Notes: generated from the sequence alone by a model not told the origin. Counted from the first letter of the stretch, positions 1 to 7,110 are shown. The stretch: DNA of 10,641 nucleotides from Candidatus Helarchaeota archaeon (GCA_016840125.1 JAEOSY010000281.1:1-10641); one strand, 5' to 3'. Numbers and translations are program-made.

Positions 1-15
1 CTCCCAGACCCCTCA

Positions 16-2127
16 TTGATTTTGGATGCTAAATTTCCTCAGAACAAGGTTTTTGATGCCATTTACGCAAACCTCCCTCAACTTGGGATGACACTGACGA
101 AGGGGCAGGTCTCCCGCGTGTATATCGGGAATATCTTACGGTGGATGCGAAACCTCGTGAAGCGGGGAGTCCGAACCAAGTACGGGCAGATTGTAACAAA
201 CCTCTTTAATTCCCAATCCCCTCCCCCGCACCTTGCGTATGAGCTGGCGCGCTGGCTCGCCCGCGTCATGCCCAAGTTCCTTAAGCCATACTTAAACATC
301 CTCTCCCGACGATTAACGGAGCAGGTGAAACGCGCCCTCAAGCAAAAACCCGCCAAGCGCATCATCCCCAAGACCAAGCAGAGGGCGACAATCCGCCGTA
401 TTCTTAAGAGGAATAATTTGAAGCTAAAAAAGCTCAATCTCGCAAGCTGGGGGAAGGCGCGGGCGAAGTGGCGGGAGGAAACCAAAACAATTCTTTTGAG
501 CAAGTTTAGGGAAATTGATGTTACTAAGCTCGCCACCCGCGCCGTACAGGATGGGCAGGCAGGGTTGACTCCCGAACGGGTGCTGAATCTCTTGTTCCGC
601 TTCCGCCCGCGCAGGCGCAAGGCGGGGACAGGCAACCTAGCAGGGTTCAAAAACTACCTCGTGCAACGTGCAGTTACTGAGCTGGAGTACCGCCGAATTT
701 ACCTCTTGAGACCGCACCTCGCCCCGACGGTGCACAAGATTTTAACGGGGATACTTGCAAAACCGCGTGTGTGGTTGAAGCTGCCGCACTTCCAGAAGCA
801 GAGTATCCCGTTTGGGCAGGACGATAGGCGGACCTATCACGATGAGCAATTGACCGACCTTTACATCCTTGCGAGCCACAAGCAAGGTGTCCCCCTTGAG
901 ACGATCATCCATAATTTATTGAGAAAGCGACTCAAGAAGGGGAGTAAAAATTACAGGGAGGAAGTTGAAAAAAAACGTAAATATATCAAAGCACTCATAG
1001 AGTATGATAACGAAAATAGTTGGTTCGAACAGGTGAAAAAGCGGCAAGTACCCATCACCCTCCGACTCACTCTAGCATCAAATAAACCTATTCTATACAC
1101 GTTAGAAACACCGAAACGGTTCATGGACTTGGTTCGGGCGGGTTACATCCCCCAAAGAGCCACGCTCCTGAAGGAAAAGGGCAACAAGCTCATCCTCGCC
1201 ATCCCCTTTACGAAGGACGTACCCAAGAGTCAGTGCCTCAAGCGGTCTGACCTCACTCAGATCCAAGACGCGCTCAATCGAGCCGCGTTAGACTTGGGGT
1301 TAAAGACGTGGGCAGTCCTCAGCTTTGGGAGAGGGGATAAGCTGGTGGCGGGTGACTGGGGGGTGGCAGGAGAGGAATTTGCGCGCTTCTTCTTGGATAT
1401 GAAGCAACTCATTGAGGGGCGTAGTGAATGGCTCAAACCCTTGCAGAGTAAGGCGAACCCCCCCGACTATCAAAACGATATATTCCCCAATTTCAAGCGT
1501 CGCCTCGCCAACTTGCGAAAGGCAGCGTATGACTGCCAAAAAGAACGGGACGCGTACCGCAACAAGTACCGGAAAAAGGGGATTGATTACCGCCACAAAC
1601 AGCACTTCGCTGACTTGAACAAGACCTTAAAAAGTATCTGGCGGAACATGAGCCGCCTCCACGACGAGCTGACGCGGCAAATTGCCACCCGCATCCTCGC
1701 CTCCCTCGAAGACCGCCGCACCCACATTCTCCGCGTGGAGGATTTACGGTGGGCGAAGCACGGGAAAAAGAACAAGGTGGGGTACTTCCTCGCTTCAAAC
1801 CAAATCCATTGGTTCTTCGGGCAGATCCAAGCTCGCATAGCTGAGCTTGCCCCTCGCAAGGGTATCTTCGTGGAATGGGTAAATGCGAAGCATACTTCTA
1901 GCCGTTGCTCGGAGTGTGGGCATATCGGCAAGACGAAAGCAGAACGAAAAAAAGCAAGAAAAGGCAAGATATTCAAATGCCCTGAGTGTGGGTTTCAGCT
2001 AGACGCTGACCTCAATGCGGCACGAAATATCCGTGTTGCACCATTATCAAACATTCCCCCATCGCTATATGCGTTGCGGGGCGGGAGTCCGTACAACCCG
2101 CCAGCAGACGAGAGTGTGTTGGCATAA
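16..2127 (+). CDS. Long TnpB/Cas12-like RuvC nuclease
   Basis: Predicted RNA-guided DNA endonuclease of the TnpB/Cas12 superfamily. The C-terminal half shows the RuvC pieces in order. RuvC-I is ALDLGLKTWAVLS (catalytic Asp about residue 426). RuvC-II is ILRVEDLRW (Glu about 575). A four-Cys zinc ribbon follows (CSECG at 631-634, CPECG at 655-658). RuvC-III is LDADLNAARNI (Asp about 665). The strand KLILAIPF just before RuvC-I is the usual end of the TnpB wedge region. TnpB is typically around 400 residues; this one has roughly 300 extra, very basic, mostly helical N-terminal residues, nearer the size of compact Cas12 proteins. All catalytic and zinc residues are present, so it looks intact. 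No CRISPR array lies nearby, which favours TnpB over a CRISPR effector. The first plausible start is TTG at 16, but the frame is open to base 1 and the true start may lie outside; the first in-frame ATG is at 88. The C-terminal tail (LRGGSPYNPP) overlaps a hairpin. Confidence 0.88.
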   Translation: MILDAKFPQNKVFDAIYANLPQLGMTLTKGQVSRVYIGNILRWMRNLVKRGVRTKYGQIVTNLFNSQSPPPHLAYELARWLARVMPKFLKPYLNILSRRLTEQVKRALKQKPAKRIIPKTKQRATIRRILKRNNLKLKKLNLASWGKARAKWREETKTILLSKFREIDVTKLATRAVQDGQAGLTPERVLNLLFRFRPRRRKAGTGNLAGFKNYLVQRAVTELEYRRIYLLRPHLAPTVHKILTGILAKPRVWLKLPHFQKQSIPFGQDDRRTYHDEQLTDLYILASHKQGVPLETIIHNLLRKRLKKGSKNYREEVEKKRKYIKALIEYDNENSWFEQVKKRQVPITLRLTLASNKPILYTLETPKRFMDLVRAGYIPQRATLLKEKGNKLILAIPFTKDVPKSQCLKRSDLTQIQDALNRAALDLGLKTWAVLSFGRGDKLVAGDWGVAGEEFARFFLDMKQLIEGRSEWLKPLQSKANPPDYQNDIFPNFKRRLANLRKAAYDCQKERDAYRNKYRKKGIDYRHKQHFADLNKTLKSIWRNMSRLHDELTRQIATRILASLEDRRTHILRVEDLRWAKHGKKNKVGYFLASNQIHWFFGQIQARIAELAPRKGIFVEWVNAKHTSSRCSECGHIGKTKAERKKARKGKIFKCPECGFQLDADLNAARNIRVAPLSNIPPSLYALRGGSPYNPPADESVLA

Positions 2128-2155
2128 GTTGGCAATCCTCCGAGGTTGTCCAACT
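2080..2155 (+). ncRNA. Candidate guide-RNA (omega/reRNA) scaffold and element right end
   Basis: Two hairpins sit at the 3' end of the nuclease gene. The first pairs GGCGGG (2080-2085) with CCCGCC (2097-2102) around an 11-base loop, inside the coding region. The second starts at the last base of the stop codon: AGTTGG (2127-2132) pairs with CCAACT (2150-2155), with an inner CAA.CCT/AGG.TTG stem and a CCG loop. In known TnpB systems the guide RNA is made from the 3' end of tnpB and the transposon right end, with the guide read from flanking DNA. Position and structure fit that model, but no transcript or conserved scaffold can be shown here. The second hairpin could instead be a transposase recognition hairpin. 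Confidence 0.4.
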
Positions 2156-2250
2156 TTGTAATTACGGTCAGCATGAGAATCAATTCGAAATGCGCTATTT
2201 AAGCTTCTATCCTTCGAAGAATTAACCATTTCACCATAACTGCAGATTAT

Positions 2251-2256
2251 AAAAAA
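2251..2256 (-). terminator. U-tract terminator after the surface-protein gene
   Basis: On the minus strand, T6 preceded by CC lies about 16 bases beyond the TAA stop of the 605-aa gene. Archaeal termination commonly needs only a U-rich stretch. There is no convincing hairpin, so this rests on position and composition. Confidence 0.35.
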
Positions 2257-2271
2257 GGCACTCCATTTTAC

Positions 2272-4089
2272 TTACTTTTCCCCAAATACTGCAAAATTCC
2301 GTTTAGATAATCTCTTTTTTACATATATGAATGAAATAATCGCTATACCAACTCCCACTAAAATGTAACTCATTGAATCCCAAATCTGCTGTAAGAAAGT
2401 TAATTCGATCTCTAGGTCAAATATCAAATTAGAGGCGGAAATATTTCCCGATCCTAAAAACTGGAGTTCAACTTTTAATGTCGTAGCATAGGAGGGTGTT
2501 AAAAAAGAAAAATTAATTGCTCCATTAGCATTAGTAGTGATATTAAAGAAATTATCATTGACAATTACTTGTATTTCATAATTAGGGAGCGGCGTCCCAT
2601 TGAGCGCGAATAAAACTGCCTGAATTAAAATTTCTTTTCCGGTAGATTCTTGAAACGGTCCAGCGTATTCAAATTTTATGAGCGTAATTTTTCTTGTTAG
2701 GGCTGAAAATTGATAAACTGGAGTAGCATTAAATTGAAATTGAAAAGAAATGTAGGCGTCTTGGATTCGGCTCGGAGGTTCCCATTTAAATAAAGCAGTT
2801 CCGTCTGACTTTGGTTTCAAAGAAACCACATTCCAATCAGAATTATTGTAATTAGCAACAATATCTATGGATTCATTCGTTTCAACTGGATGAGCAACTA
2901 AAACATCCGTGATATTTATATGACACGATATAGTAGTTTGATTCTCATATCGTAGGAAGAAAGCCTCCAGTTCAGTTGGGCGTCTTTTCACCTCTATAGT
3001 GTGATTAAATTCTATACTTTTACCGCTTGGGATCGGATGCGCAATAAAATTGACTTCATATTCTCCCGCCATACTAGGGCTATTGAGAGTCGCTAAATAT
3101 TGATTTCCGTTCTTTGAACAATATCCACTCTCAAAATCAGTACTGAAACTAATATTCGCTATAAATTCACTTTGGATTACGAAAAATACTTTTGAGAAAT
3201 TAGAATTATCATAATCCACTTTTGTATAAATGCTCTCCGGATTGAGTAAGGTACAATTTATAGACTGGACTTCATCTAACACTTCCAATTGATAAACAAA
3301 AACAGTTGGATCGTAATCAGTTGTCGCATCATTTTCCAACCGAATTGTATAGACTCCCACCCCGAGCGCAGAACAATTCACCGTAAAATTTAGGATTCCT
3401 TTAGAATCAGTGTATTCTGAAAAATTTAGGGTGTTTTCACCGTTACTAAGGTTAATCTTAACATGTCCATTTGAAAAAGCGTAATTCTCAGTATGTTCGT
3501 TATGAATGAAAAAACTTAGATTCAGGAAATCGGTTAAGAAGATTACTGAAGGTGATTTTTCAATAAGAGAGTAATATAATTGAGCTTTTTTTATTTCTGT
3601 ATCGTTCTCTGTTTGATTAGAGTATATGATGAAATCCATTGGGTCAGACATATTAAAAATTTTTATCTTAATTCGTCCTTTACAGAGATCTGATGCATTA
3701 AAGCGATCTGGGGTGATAGAAAAAATCTCCGTCACGTTGTGAAAGTTTACACCATCGATTAAGCTGTTTCTATATTCAAACCAAGCTGGCTTATCGATTC
3801 CAATCATCCCATACTCTCTTAGGTACCCTGGACTGCACTGTAGGGAATAAACTGTTGAAACTGTTATGTTCTCTCCTATCTCTACAGAAGTTTTATCGAC
3901 CGTTAAATTATAGATGTTTACAACTCCATATTCATCCAACGTTTCATAGTAAGCTCTATTTTTATCATATTCTCGGACTCTGGTTGAATTATTATCATTA
4001 ATCCAAGAAGAATGTGTAATTAACAAAGAATTTAAAAAAATAAAAATGAAGACCACGAGAAAGATGCAAGACGATAATTTCCTATTCAA
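2272..4089 (-). CDS. Secreted, membrane-anchored beta-sandwich surface protein
   Basis: Unrecognised 605-residue cell-surface protein. An N-terminal signal peptide or anchor is clear (basic MNRK, then a hydrophobic run CIFLVVFIFIFLNSLL to about residue 25). The large outside part is strand-rich and looks like several Ig-like or CARDB-like beta-sandwich modules in series; one begins near YNLTVDKTSVEIGENITVS, about residues 60-80. Many N-x-S/T sites (NLT, NIT, NVT, NFS, NST) suggest heavy N-glycosylation, as on archaeal surface proteins. A single membrane segment near the C-terminus (YILVGVGIAIISFIYV, about 575-590) is followed by a basic tail (KKRLSKR), fixing the C-terminus inside. The start is TTG at 4089 with GAGGT ten bases upstream; no in-frame ATG precedes the signal peptide. 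It begins 24 bases after the TFB stop, so it is probably co-transcribed with TFB. An adhesion or S-layer-like role is inferred only from architecture. Confidence 0.82.
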   Translation of the reverse strand: MNRKLSSCIFLVVFIFIFLNSLLITHSSWINDNNSTRVREYDKNRAYYETLDEYGVVNIYNLTVDKTSVEIGENITVSTVYSLQCSPGYLREYGMIGIDKPAWFEYRNSLIDGVNFHNVTEIFSITPDRFNASDLCKGRIKIKIFNMSDPMDFIIYSNQTENDTEIKKAQLYYSLIEKSPSVIFLTDFLNLSFFIHNEHTENYAFSNGHVKINLSNGENTLNFSEYTDSKGILNFTVNCSALGVGVYTIRLENDATTDYDPTVFVYQLEVLDEVQSINCTLLNPESIYTKVDYDNSNFSKVFFVIQSEFIANISFSTDFESGYCSKNGNQYLATLNSPSMAGEYEVNFIAHPIPSGKSIEFNHTIEVKRRPTELEAFFLRYENQTTISCHINITDVLVAHPVETNESIDIVANYNNSDWNVVSLKPKSDGTALFKWEPPSRIQDAYISFQFQFNATPVYQFSALTRKITLIKFEYAGPFQESTGKEILIQAVLFALNGTPLPNYEIQVIVNDNFFNITTNANGAINFSFLTPSYATTLKVELQFLGSGNISASNLIFDLEIELTFLQQIWDSMSYILVGVGIAIISFIYVKKRLSKRNFAVFGEK

Positions 4090-4099
4090 TTACGATCAT

Positions 4100-4104
4100 A
4101 CCTC
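4100..4104 (-). promoter_or_regulatory. Ribosome binding site of the surface-protein gene
   Basis: GAGGT on the minus strand, matching the archaeal anti-Shine-Dalgarno sequence, lies 10 bases before the TTG at 4089. It supports the non-ATG start. The ATG directly abutting it opens only a five-codon frame and is too close to be used. Confidence 0.6.
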
Positions 4105-4113
4105 TTCTTCAAA

Positions 4114-5148
4114 TTAGTTATGAATAAGGGGCTCAATTAGCGATTTCCAACCATCTTTAATTGTACAGGAGCTCGCACCTGTAATCTCAGCCAAAAGTTT
4201 CTGGGTGAAGATGGAACTATATCGCCATTTCTTAGACAGACATTTTTCCATCCCATATACCGCCGAAACCGCTAGGAAATAAGGATTTCGCCCTCCCCTC
4301 TCTTCGTCAGGAAGCCGTTCTAGAATTGATTGAGTTTCAACTATCAAAGCTTTTTCAAATTCAAATTCTGATTTTGGAATTTTTTCTTGCAGTCGCTGCT
4401 TGATTCTTCCATCTGAAATAATTTGATTGACTACCCCAGGAACGTACTCTTCACTCTTTTTACTGCGAAGATTCACAGGAATCCCGTCAAGCTCACATTT
4501 GAGTAATAAAGCTGTTCTAATAATACTGTAACTAGATACACGGTGCCGAAATTTTTTAAACGAAGCTGCAACTTCCTTAACAGTTAAAACCGCCCCACTT
4601 TTTGATTCCTTCATAGCTAAAACAATACAAACGGCTAATAAATTCATACTAATATTACTGCGCTTGATTTTCTCTACTTCTTGCAATTTCCTGGAAAATT
4701 TTTGATAGAGGTGTGTTGCCCTTGCCGCATCATCACGGGACAATTTGAGATCTGAACTTATTAGGCTAAATTGCGCTAGAACACGAAAGTCTCGTTCCCG
4801 CTTTGCAATATGACTTTTTAACTCGTATCTTTTCTTCAATCTCCTAAATAGAAATCGACTTCGAGGAGATAATGGCCGATAGTTACAATCGTGCAAGTAT
4901 CTTGTGTTGTGGAAGTCTATATAGCTCCCCATTCCATCGACGAGTTCCCCACGTGCTCCAGGAGACATACTATTCACACGGGAGCTCAGGCTAGCGACTC
5001 TTTCCGGTGGAAGTTCAATTTTTCTTTCAAATTCATGTCCTAAAACAAGACCACATTTCCAACAGATAAATTCACCCTTAGCAGGATCATATATCTCTTC
5101 ATGGTCACCTTCTAAACATAACAAATCATGACTTACAGATTCATTCAA
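4114..5148 (-). CDS. tfb: Transcription initiation factor IIB (TFB) paralogue
   Basis: Archaeal TFB, which bridges TBP on the TATA box and RNA polymerase. The N-terminal zinc ribbon is recognisable (YDPAKGEFICWKCGLVL, residues 20-36), with C29 and C32 as the second ligand pair. The first pair is unusual: the CxxC of most archaeal TFBs is missing, leaving H8/C11 or C11/H16. This gives a Cys/His set reminiscent of the CHCC ribbon of eukaryotic TFIIB, but with different spacing. Two cyclin-like repeats follow (about 120-220 and 235-344). The second holds the typical signature GRNPYFLAVSAVYGM and an HTH-like QKLLAEITGASSCTIKDGWKSL. At 344 residues it is slightly longer than the usual ~300. The start is TTG at 5148; a later ATG would delete the zinc ribbon, and a stop lies seven codons upstream. 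Shine-Dalgarno support is weak. The sequence is divergent enough to be a specialised paralogue rather than the housekeeping copy. Confidence 0.9.
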   Translation of the reverse strand: MNESVSHDLLCLEGDHEEIYDPAKGEFICWKCGLVLGHEFERKIELPPERVASLSSRVNSMSPGARGELVDGMGSYIDFHNTRYLHDCNYRPLSPRSRFLFRRLKKRYELKSHIAKRERDFRVLAQFSLISSDLKLSRDDAARATHLYQKFSRKLQEVEKIKRSNISMNLLAVCIVLAMKESKSGAVLTVKEVAASFKKFRHRVSSYSIIRTALLLKCELDGIPVNLRSKKSEEYVPGVVNQIISDGRIKQRLQEKIPKSEFEFEKALIVETQSILERLPDEERGGRNPYFLAVSAVYGMEKCLSKKWRYSSIFTQKLLAEITGASSCTIKDGWKSLIEPLIHN

Positions 5149-5318
5149 GGTACAAACCCCATTTATTTAGCTACAAAGATAGTACCAAGCCCAATCTTAA
5201 AGATGTGGCTTCTAAGTCGGGTCTTAATACCCAATTAAATACTCCCAAACGATCCTACTGTACCTTGAAGCGTACTCCAAGTGGGGGATACGGGCGGGGG
5301 GTAATTTCCAAGTTGCGC

Positions 5319-5331
5319 ATTTTTGAAAAAT
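5319..5331. promoter_or_regulatory. Palindromic candidate operator upstream of the small gene
   Basis: ATTTTT-G-AAAAAT is a perfect 13-base palindrome centred on 5325. It ends eight bases before the TATA-like box, where archaeal activators or BRE-proximal regulators often bind. It could also be a chance A/T tract. Confidence 0.35.
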
Positions 5332-5339
5332 TTGAGGGG

Positions 5340-5350
5340 TTTTTATATGC
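5340..5350 (+). promoter_or_regulatory. TATA-like box of the small-peptide gene
   Basis: TTTTTATATGC centred near 5345 would place transcription start near 5370 and leave an untranslated leader of about 20 bases before the ATG at 5392. The spacing to the start codon (about 47) matches that of the TATA box near 8137 to the first Shine-Dalgarno/ATG pair there (about 46), which strengthens both calls. Confidence 0.55.
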
Positions 5351-5380
5351 TCATCAGGTTATGTGGTCAGCATTAAAATT

Positions 5381-5385
5381 GAGGT
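5381..5385 (+). promoter_or_regulatory. Ribosome binding site of the small-peptide gene
   Basis: GAGGT lies six bases before the ATG at 5392. This is an ideal spacing and the main reason for accepting so short a gene. Confidence 0.65.
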
Positions 5386-5391
5386 ATAATT

Positions 5392-5523
5392 ATGAACAAA
5401 CTCGACCAGTTAAGTGAAAGTAGGCTTCTTTCTTTAGCCATGGTTCTCCAAGGCATTAAAAATGACGTACAAGTGTTTGATACAAATACTGCTGATCCTT
5501 GGATCCCCTGGCCTTGGCCATAA
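5392..5523 (+). CDS. Small peptide (43 aa) with a Trp/Pro-rich C-terminal tail; candidate peptide precursor
   Basis: A short gene supported by an upstream TATA-like box, a well-placed GAGGT site, an ATG start and a T-rich stretch after the stop. The first ~34 residues are ordinary and amphipathic, with a leucine-rich helix-like part (LSESRLLSLAMVLQGIKNDV), then a polar link (FDTNTA). The last nine residues are DPWIPWPWP, three Trp and four Pro, ending directly at TAA. There is no signal peptide or membrane segment. The bipartite shape resembles a leader plus core peptide of a ribosomally made, modified peptide, and the tail is compositionally like Trp/Pro-rich antimicrobial peptides such as indolicidin; both are analogies, not homology. 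A B12-binding radical SAM gene ends 72 bases away, facing it. Alternatives are a small regulatory protein whose W/P tail binds a partner, or a spurious ORF. I do not recognise a family. Confidence 0.62.
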   Translation: MNKLDQLSESRLLSLAMVLQGIKNDVQVFDTNTADPWIPWPWP

Positions 5524-5560
5524 TTATTTCTAAAAACGTAGGAATCGCCCTCCGTATAAA

Positions 5561-5605
5561 TTTTCCTCTATTTTTTTATATAATCAAAAAAAATCTTAAA
5601 AAAAA
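5561..5605. terminator. Bidirectional T/A-tract terminator between convergent genes
   Basis: T7 at 5571-5577 serves the plus-strand small gene. A8 at 5586-5593, read as U8 on the minus strand, immediately follows the radical SAM stop. Such U-rich stretches are the usual archaeal intrinsic termination signal. It separates two convergent transcripts. Confidence 0.5.
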
Positions 5606-7101
5606 GTACTGCGGATGTATTTTATTCCAGTCTCGATTCGCCGATAAAGATCTTGTTCATAGAGGTAGGGTTGGATTTTTCGAAATTGGTCCTCATTTTC
5701 CCTCAATTTCTCTAGAATCCTCATTTTGCTCTTCCGAATTCTAGTTTTTAGGTCAGAAACCGCGCTTAATATCTCATAAATACTCATGTTAGTTGTTGAA
5801 TGTGTAATTAAATTGGGATAATAGGCATCTCGATTCACTCTCTCCGAAGAAAATTTCATAAAATCGGTGAAGGTTGAAAACTTTAATGAAAGATCATATT
5901 CATCAGGATGTTCGAACGCAAAGGTACCTGGTAGGATGCAAAGCGCAGTTACCCACCGGGGAACCGAACCCAGTTCAATGGATTCTTTTAAGAACTTCTC
6001 GTTTGCTTCTAAATCTATTGATCGCTCCATGCCTGTGATCATCCAATACGTTTTCGGTATGATTCCGTTTTTTACGGCAGTTTTTAGAAAATGTGCTGCT
6101 TGTAATGTATTATAGGGTCTTCGTAATTTCTGAAGGACATAATCTGACCCACTTTCGATTCCAACATCCATGTTACCTACGCCAGCCTTTGCCATACTTT
6201 GCAGTATATTATGGTTTATCTCTTTAGAAGGAACCATAGCCCAATTGAAATAATGAAATGAATCCTGTAAATTCTCCTTCCGTAATACCTCACTTAACTC
6301 CAGAATACGTTTCGGATTACAATAGATATAATCCTGGATTGATATTTCCTTGACATAATCTAAAAGGATCCGAATTTGTTGTATAATCCAGTCTGTCGAA
6401 TGAAAAACGATCTTTTTACGTGACGATAAGCAATAATTACCCTTTGCTCCTACACAATGAATACAATGAAAATTACACGGCCCACGACAGGTATTAATCA
6501 TGGCGAGATTGTAAGGATTCAATTGATTTGGTTTTAGAAAATTTGGAATGTAAGGGGGAACTTCATCAATGTCCTCAAAAAAGTTACTCCCTTCTCCTTC
6601 AATAATTTTTCCCCCTCGCCGAGAGAATGTTCCCGCAACTCCTTCAATGCTTTGCCCTCTCTCAACCTTATTGGCTACAATCCCCATAACTTTTTCCCCC
6701 TCGCCCTTTACTACAATATCAATAAAGTTGTAAGATTTCATCAGTTCTTCTGCAAACAGTGTTGCATGAACACCCCCCACTACAATAGGTACATTAGGGT
6801 GGATCCTTTTTAGAAACCTCGCTAATTCCAACGCGCCCCTACTTAAGTGAAGCCAATTAAGCTCAATCCCAATTATTATTGGCTGATATGTCTTAAATAT
6901 CCCTTCAAGGTGCTTATTATTCAGCCCCAATTTGTAGGCTAATGGAATGTTCCAGCACTCTACATTATAACCGAGGTTTTTCAAATATGACCCTATATGC
7001 AATAACCCATATCCACATAACAATGGTGAAATACTTGACGAGTATAACGCATTTGCTCTTAGTATCGTAGGGGGGTGAAAAAGTAGGAGTTCTGGTTTCA
7101 T
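5596..7101 (-). CDS. B12-binding-domain radical SAM enzyme
   Basis: Cytosolic iron-sulfur radical SAM enzyme of the cobalamin-binding class, 501 residues, substrate unknown. The N-terminal ~180 residues form the B12-binding-like fold (GYGLLHIGSYLKNLGYNVE at 31-49, VGGVHATLFAEEL about 108-120, VVKGEGEKV about 130-138). The classical DxHxxG cobalamin-ligand motif is not evident, which is common in this family. The radical SAM motif is CNFHCIHC (C209-x3-C213-x2-C216), with extra cysteines at 205 and 224. The AdoMet-domain signature GIESGSDYVLQKLRRP follows (about residues 317-332). The last ~120 residues are helical and unassigned. Relatives include methyltransferases and enzymes such as BchE, so methylation or a radical rearrangement is likely, but the reaction cannot be deduced. 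ATG start with GAGGTGA nine bases upstream. It lies 38 bases after the 300-aa gene, so they are probably one operon. The convergent small Trp/Pro peptide is a possible but unproven substrate. Confidence 0.9.
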   Translation of the reverse strand: MKPELLLFHPPTILRANALYSSSISPLLCGYGLLHIGSYLKNLGYNVECWNIPLAYKLGLNNKHLEGIFKTYQPIIIGIELNWLHLSRGALELARFLKRIHPNVPIVVGGVHATLFAEELMKSYNFIDIVVKGEGEKVMGIVANKVERGQSIEGVAGTFSRRGGKIIEGEGSNFFEDIDEVPPYIPNFLKPNQLNPYNLAMINTCRGPCNFHCIHCVGAKGNYCLSSRKKIVFHSTDWIIQQIRILLDYVKEISIQDYIYCNPKRILELSEVLRKENLQDSFHYFNWAMVPSKEINHNILQSMAKAGVGNMDVGIESGSDYVLQKLRRPYNTLQAAHFLKTAVKNGIIPKTYWMITGMERSIDLEANEKFLKESIELGSVPRWVTALCILPGTFAFEHPDEYDLSLKFSTFTDFMKFSSERVNRDAYYPNLITHSTTNMSIYEILSAVSDLKTRIRKSKMRILEKLRENEDQFRKIQPYLYEQDLYRRIETGIKYIRSTFF

Positions 7102-7110
7102 TTTTTAGGT

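Larger units (their letters stand above)
1..2160 (+). mobile_element. Probable TnpB-bearing transposon segment (IS200/IS605 or IS607 type), left end outside the window
   Basis: This stretch is close to half G+C, while the rest of the window is clearly A+T-rich, which suggests a transferred element. It carries a TnpB-like nuclease, and a hairpin lies exactly at the end of that gene. No transposase gene (TnpA or serine recombinase) is visible; it could lie left of the window, or this could be a TnpB-only element mobilised in trans. The right boundary is set at the base of the hairpin at 2127-2155 and is approximate. No target-site duplication can be assessed because the left end is missing. Confidence 0.5.
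5149..5391. other. Divergent intergenic region between TFB and the small-peptide gene
   Basis: This 243-base region must hold the TFB promoter (minus strand) and the promoter of the small gene (plus strand). It contains a short GGGT/ACCC hairpin around 5218-5231, a G-rich island at 5283-5301, a palindrome at 5319-5331 and a TATA-like box at 5340-5350. The TFB promoter could not be placed with confidence. No tRNA or other known RNA is visible. Confidence 0.55.

Noticed and set aside
78..1976. Several long frames on the minus strand opposite the nuclease gene (78-650, 1300-1605, 1493-1798, 1587-1976)
   Set aside because: They overlap a clearly conserved TnpB/Cas12-like gene, have no ribosome sites or recognisable domains, and arise from the higher G+C content of this part.
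4082..4099. A five-codon frame (MIVIE) just before and overlapping the surface-protein start
   Set aside because: Its ATG directly abuts the GAGGT site, too close for initiation; the TTG further on is the better start.
5205..5417. A 70-codon plus-strand frame starting at GTG
   Set aside because: It has no Shine-Dalgarno site, runs through the TATA-like box and ribosome site of the better-supported small gene, and overlaps its start. Its composition looks non-coding.
5499..5744. An 81-codon plus-strand frame overlapping the peptide gene end and the radical SAM end
   Set aside because: It crosses the T/A-tract terminator, and its hydrophobic and Lys-rich stretches only translate those tracts; the opposite strand carries the real gene.
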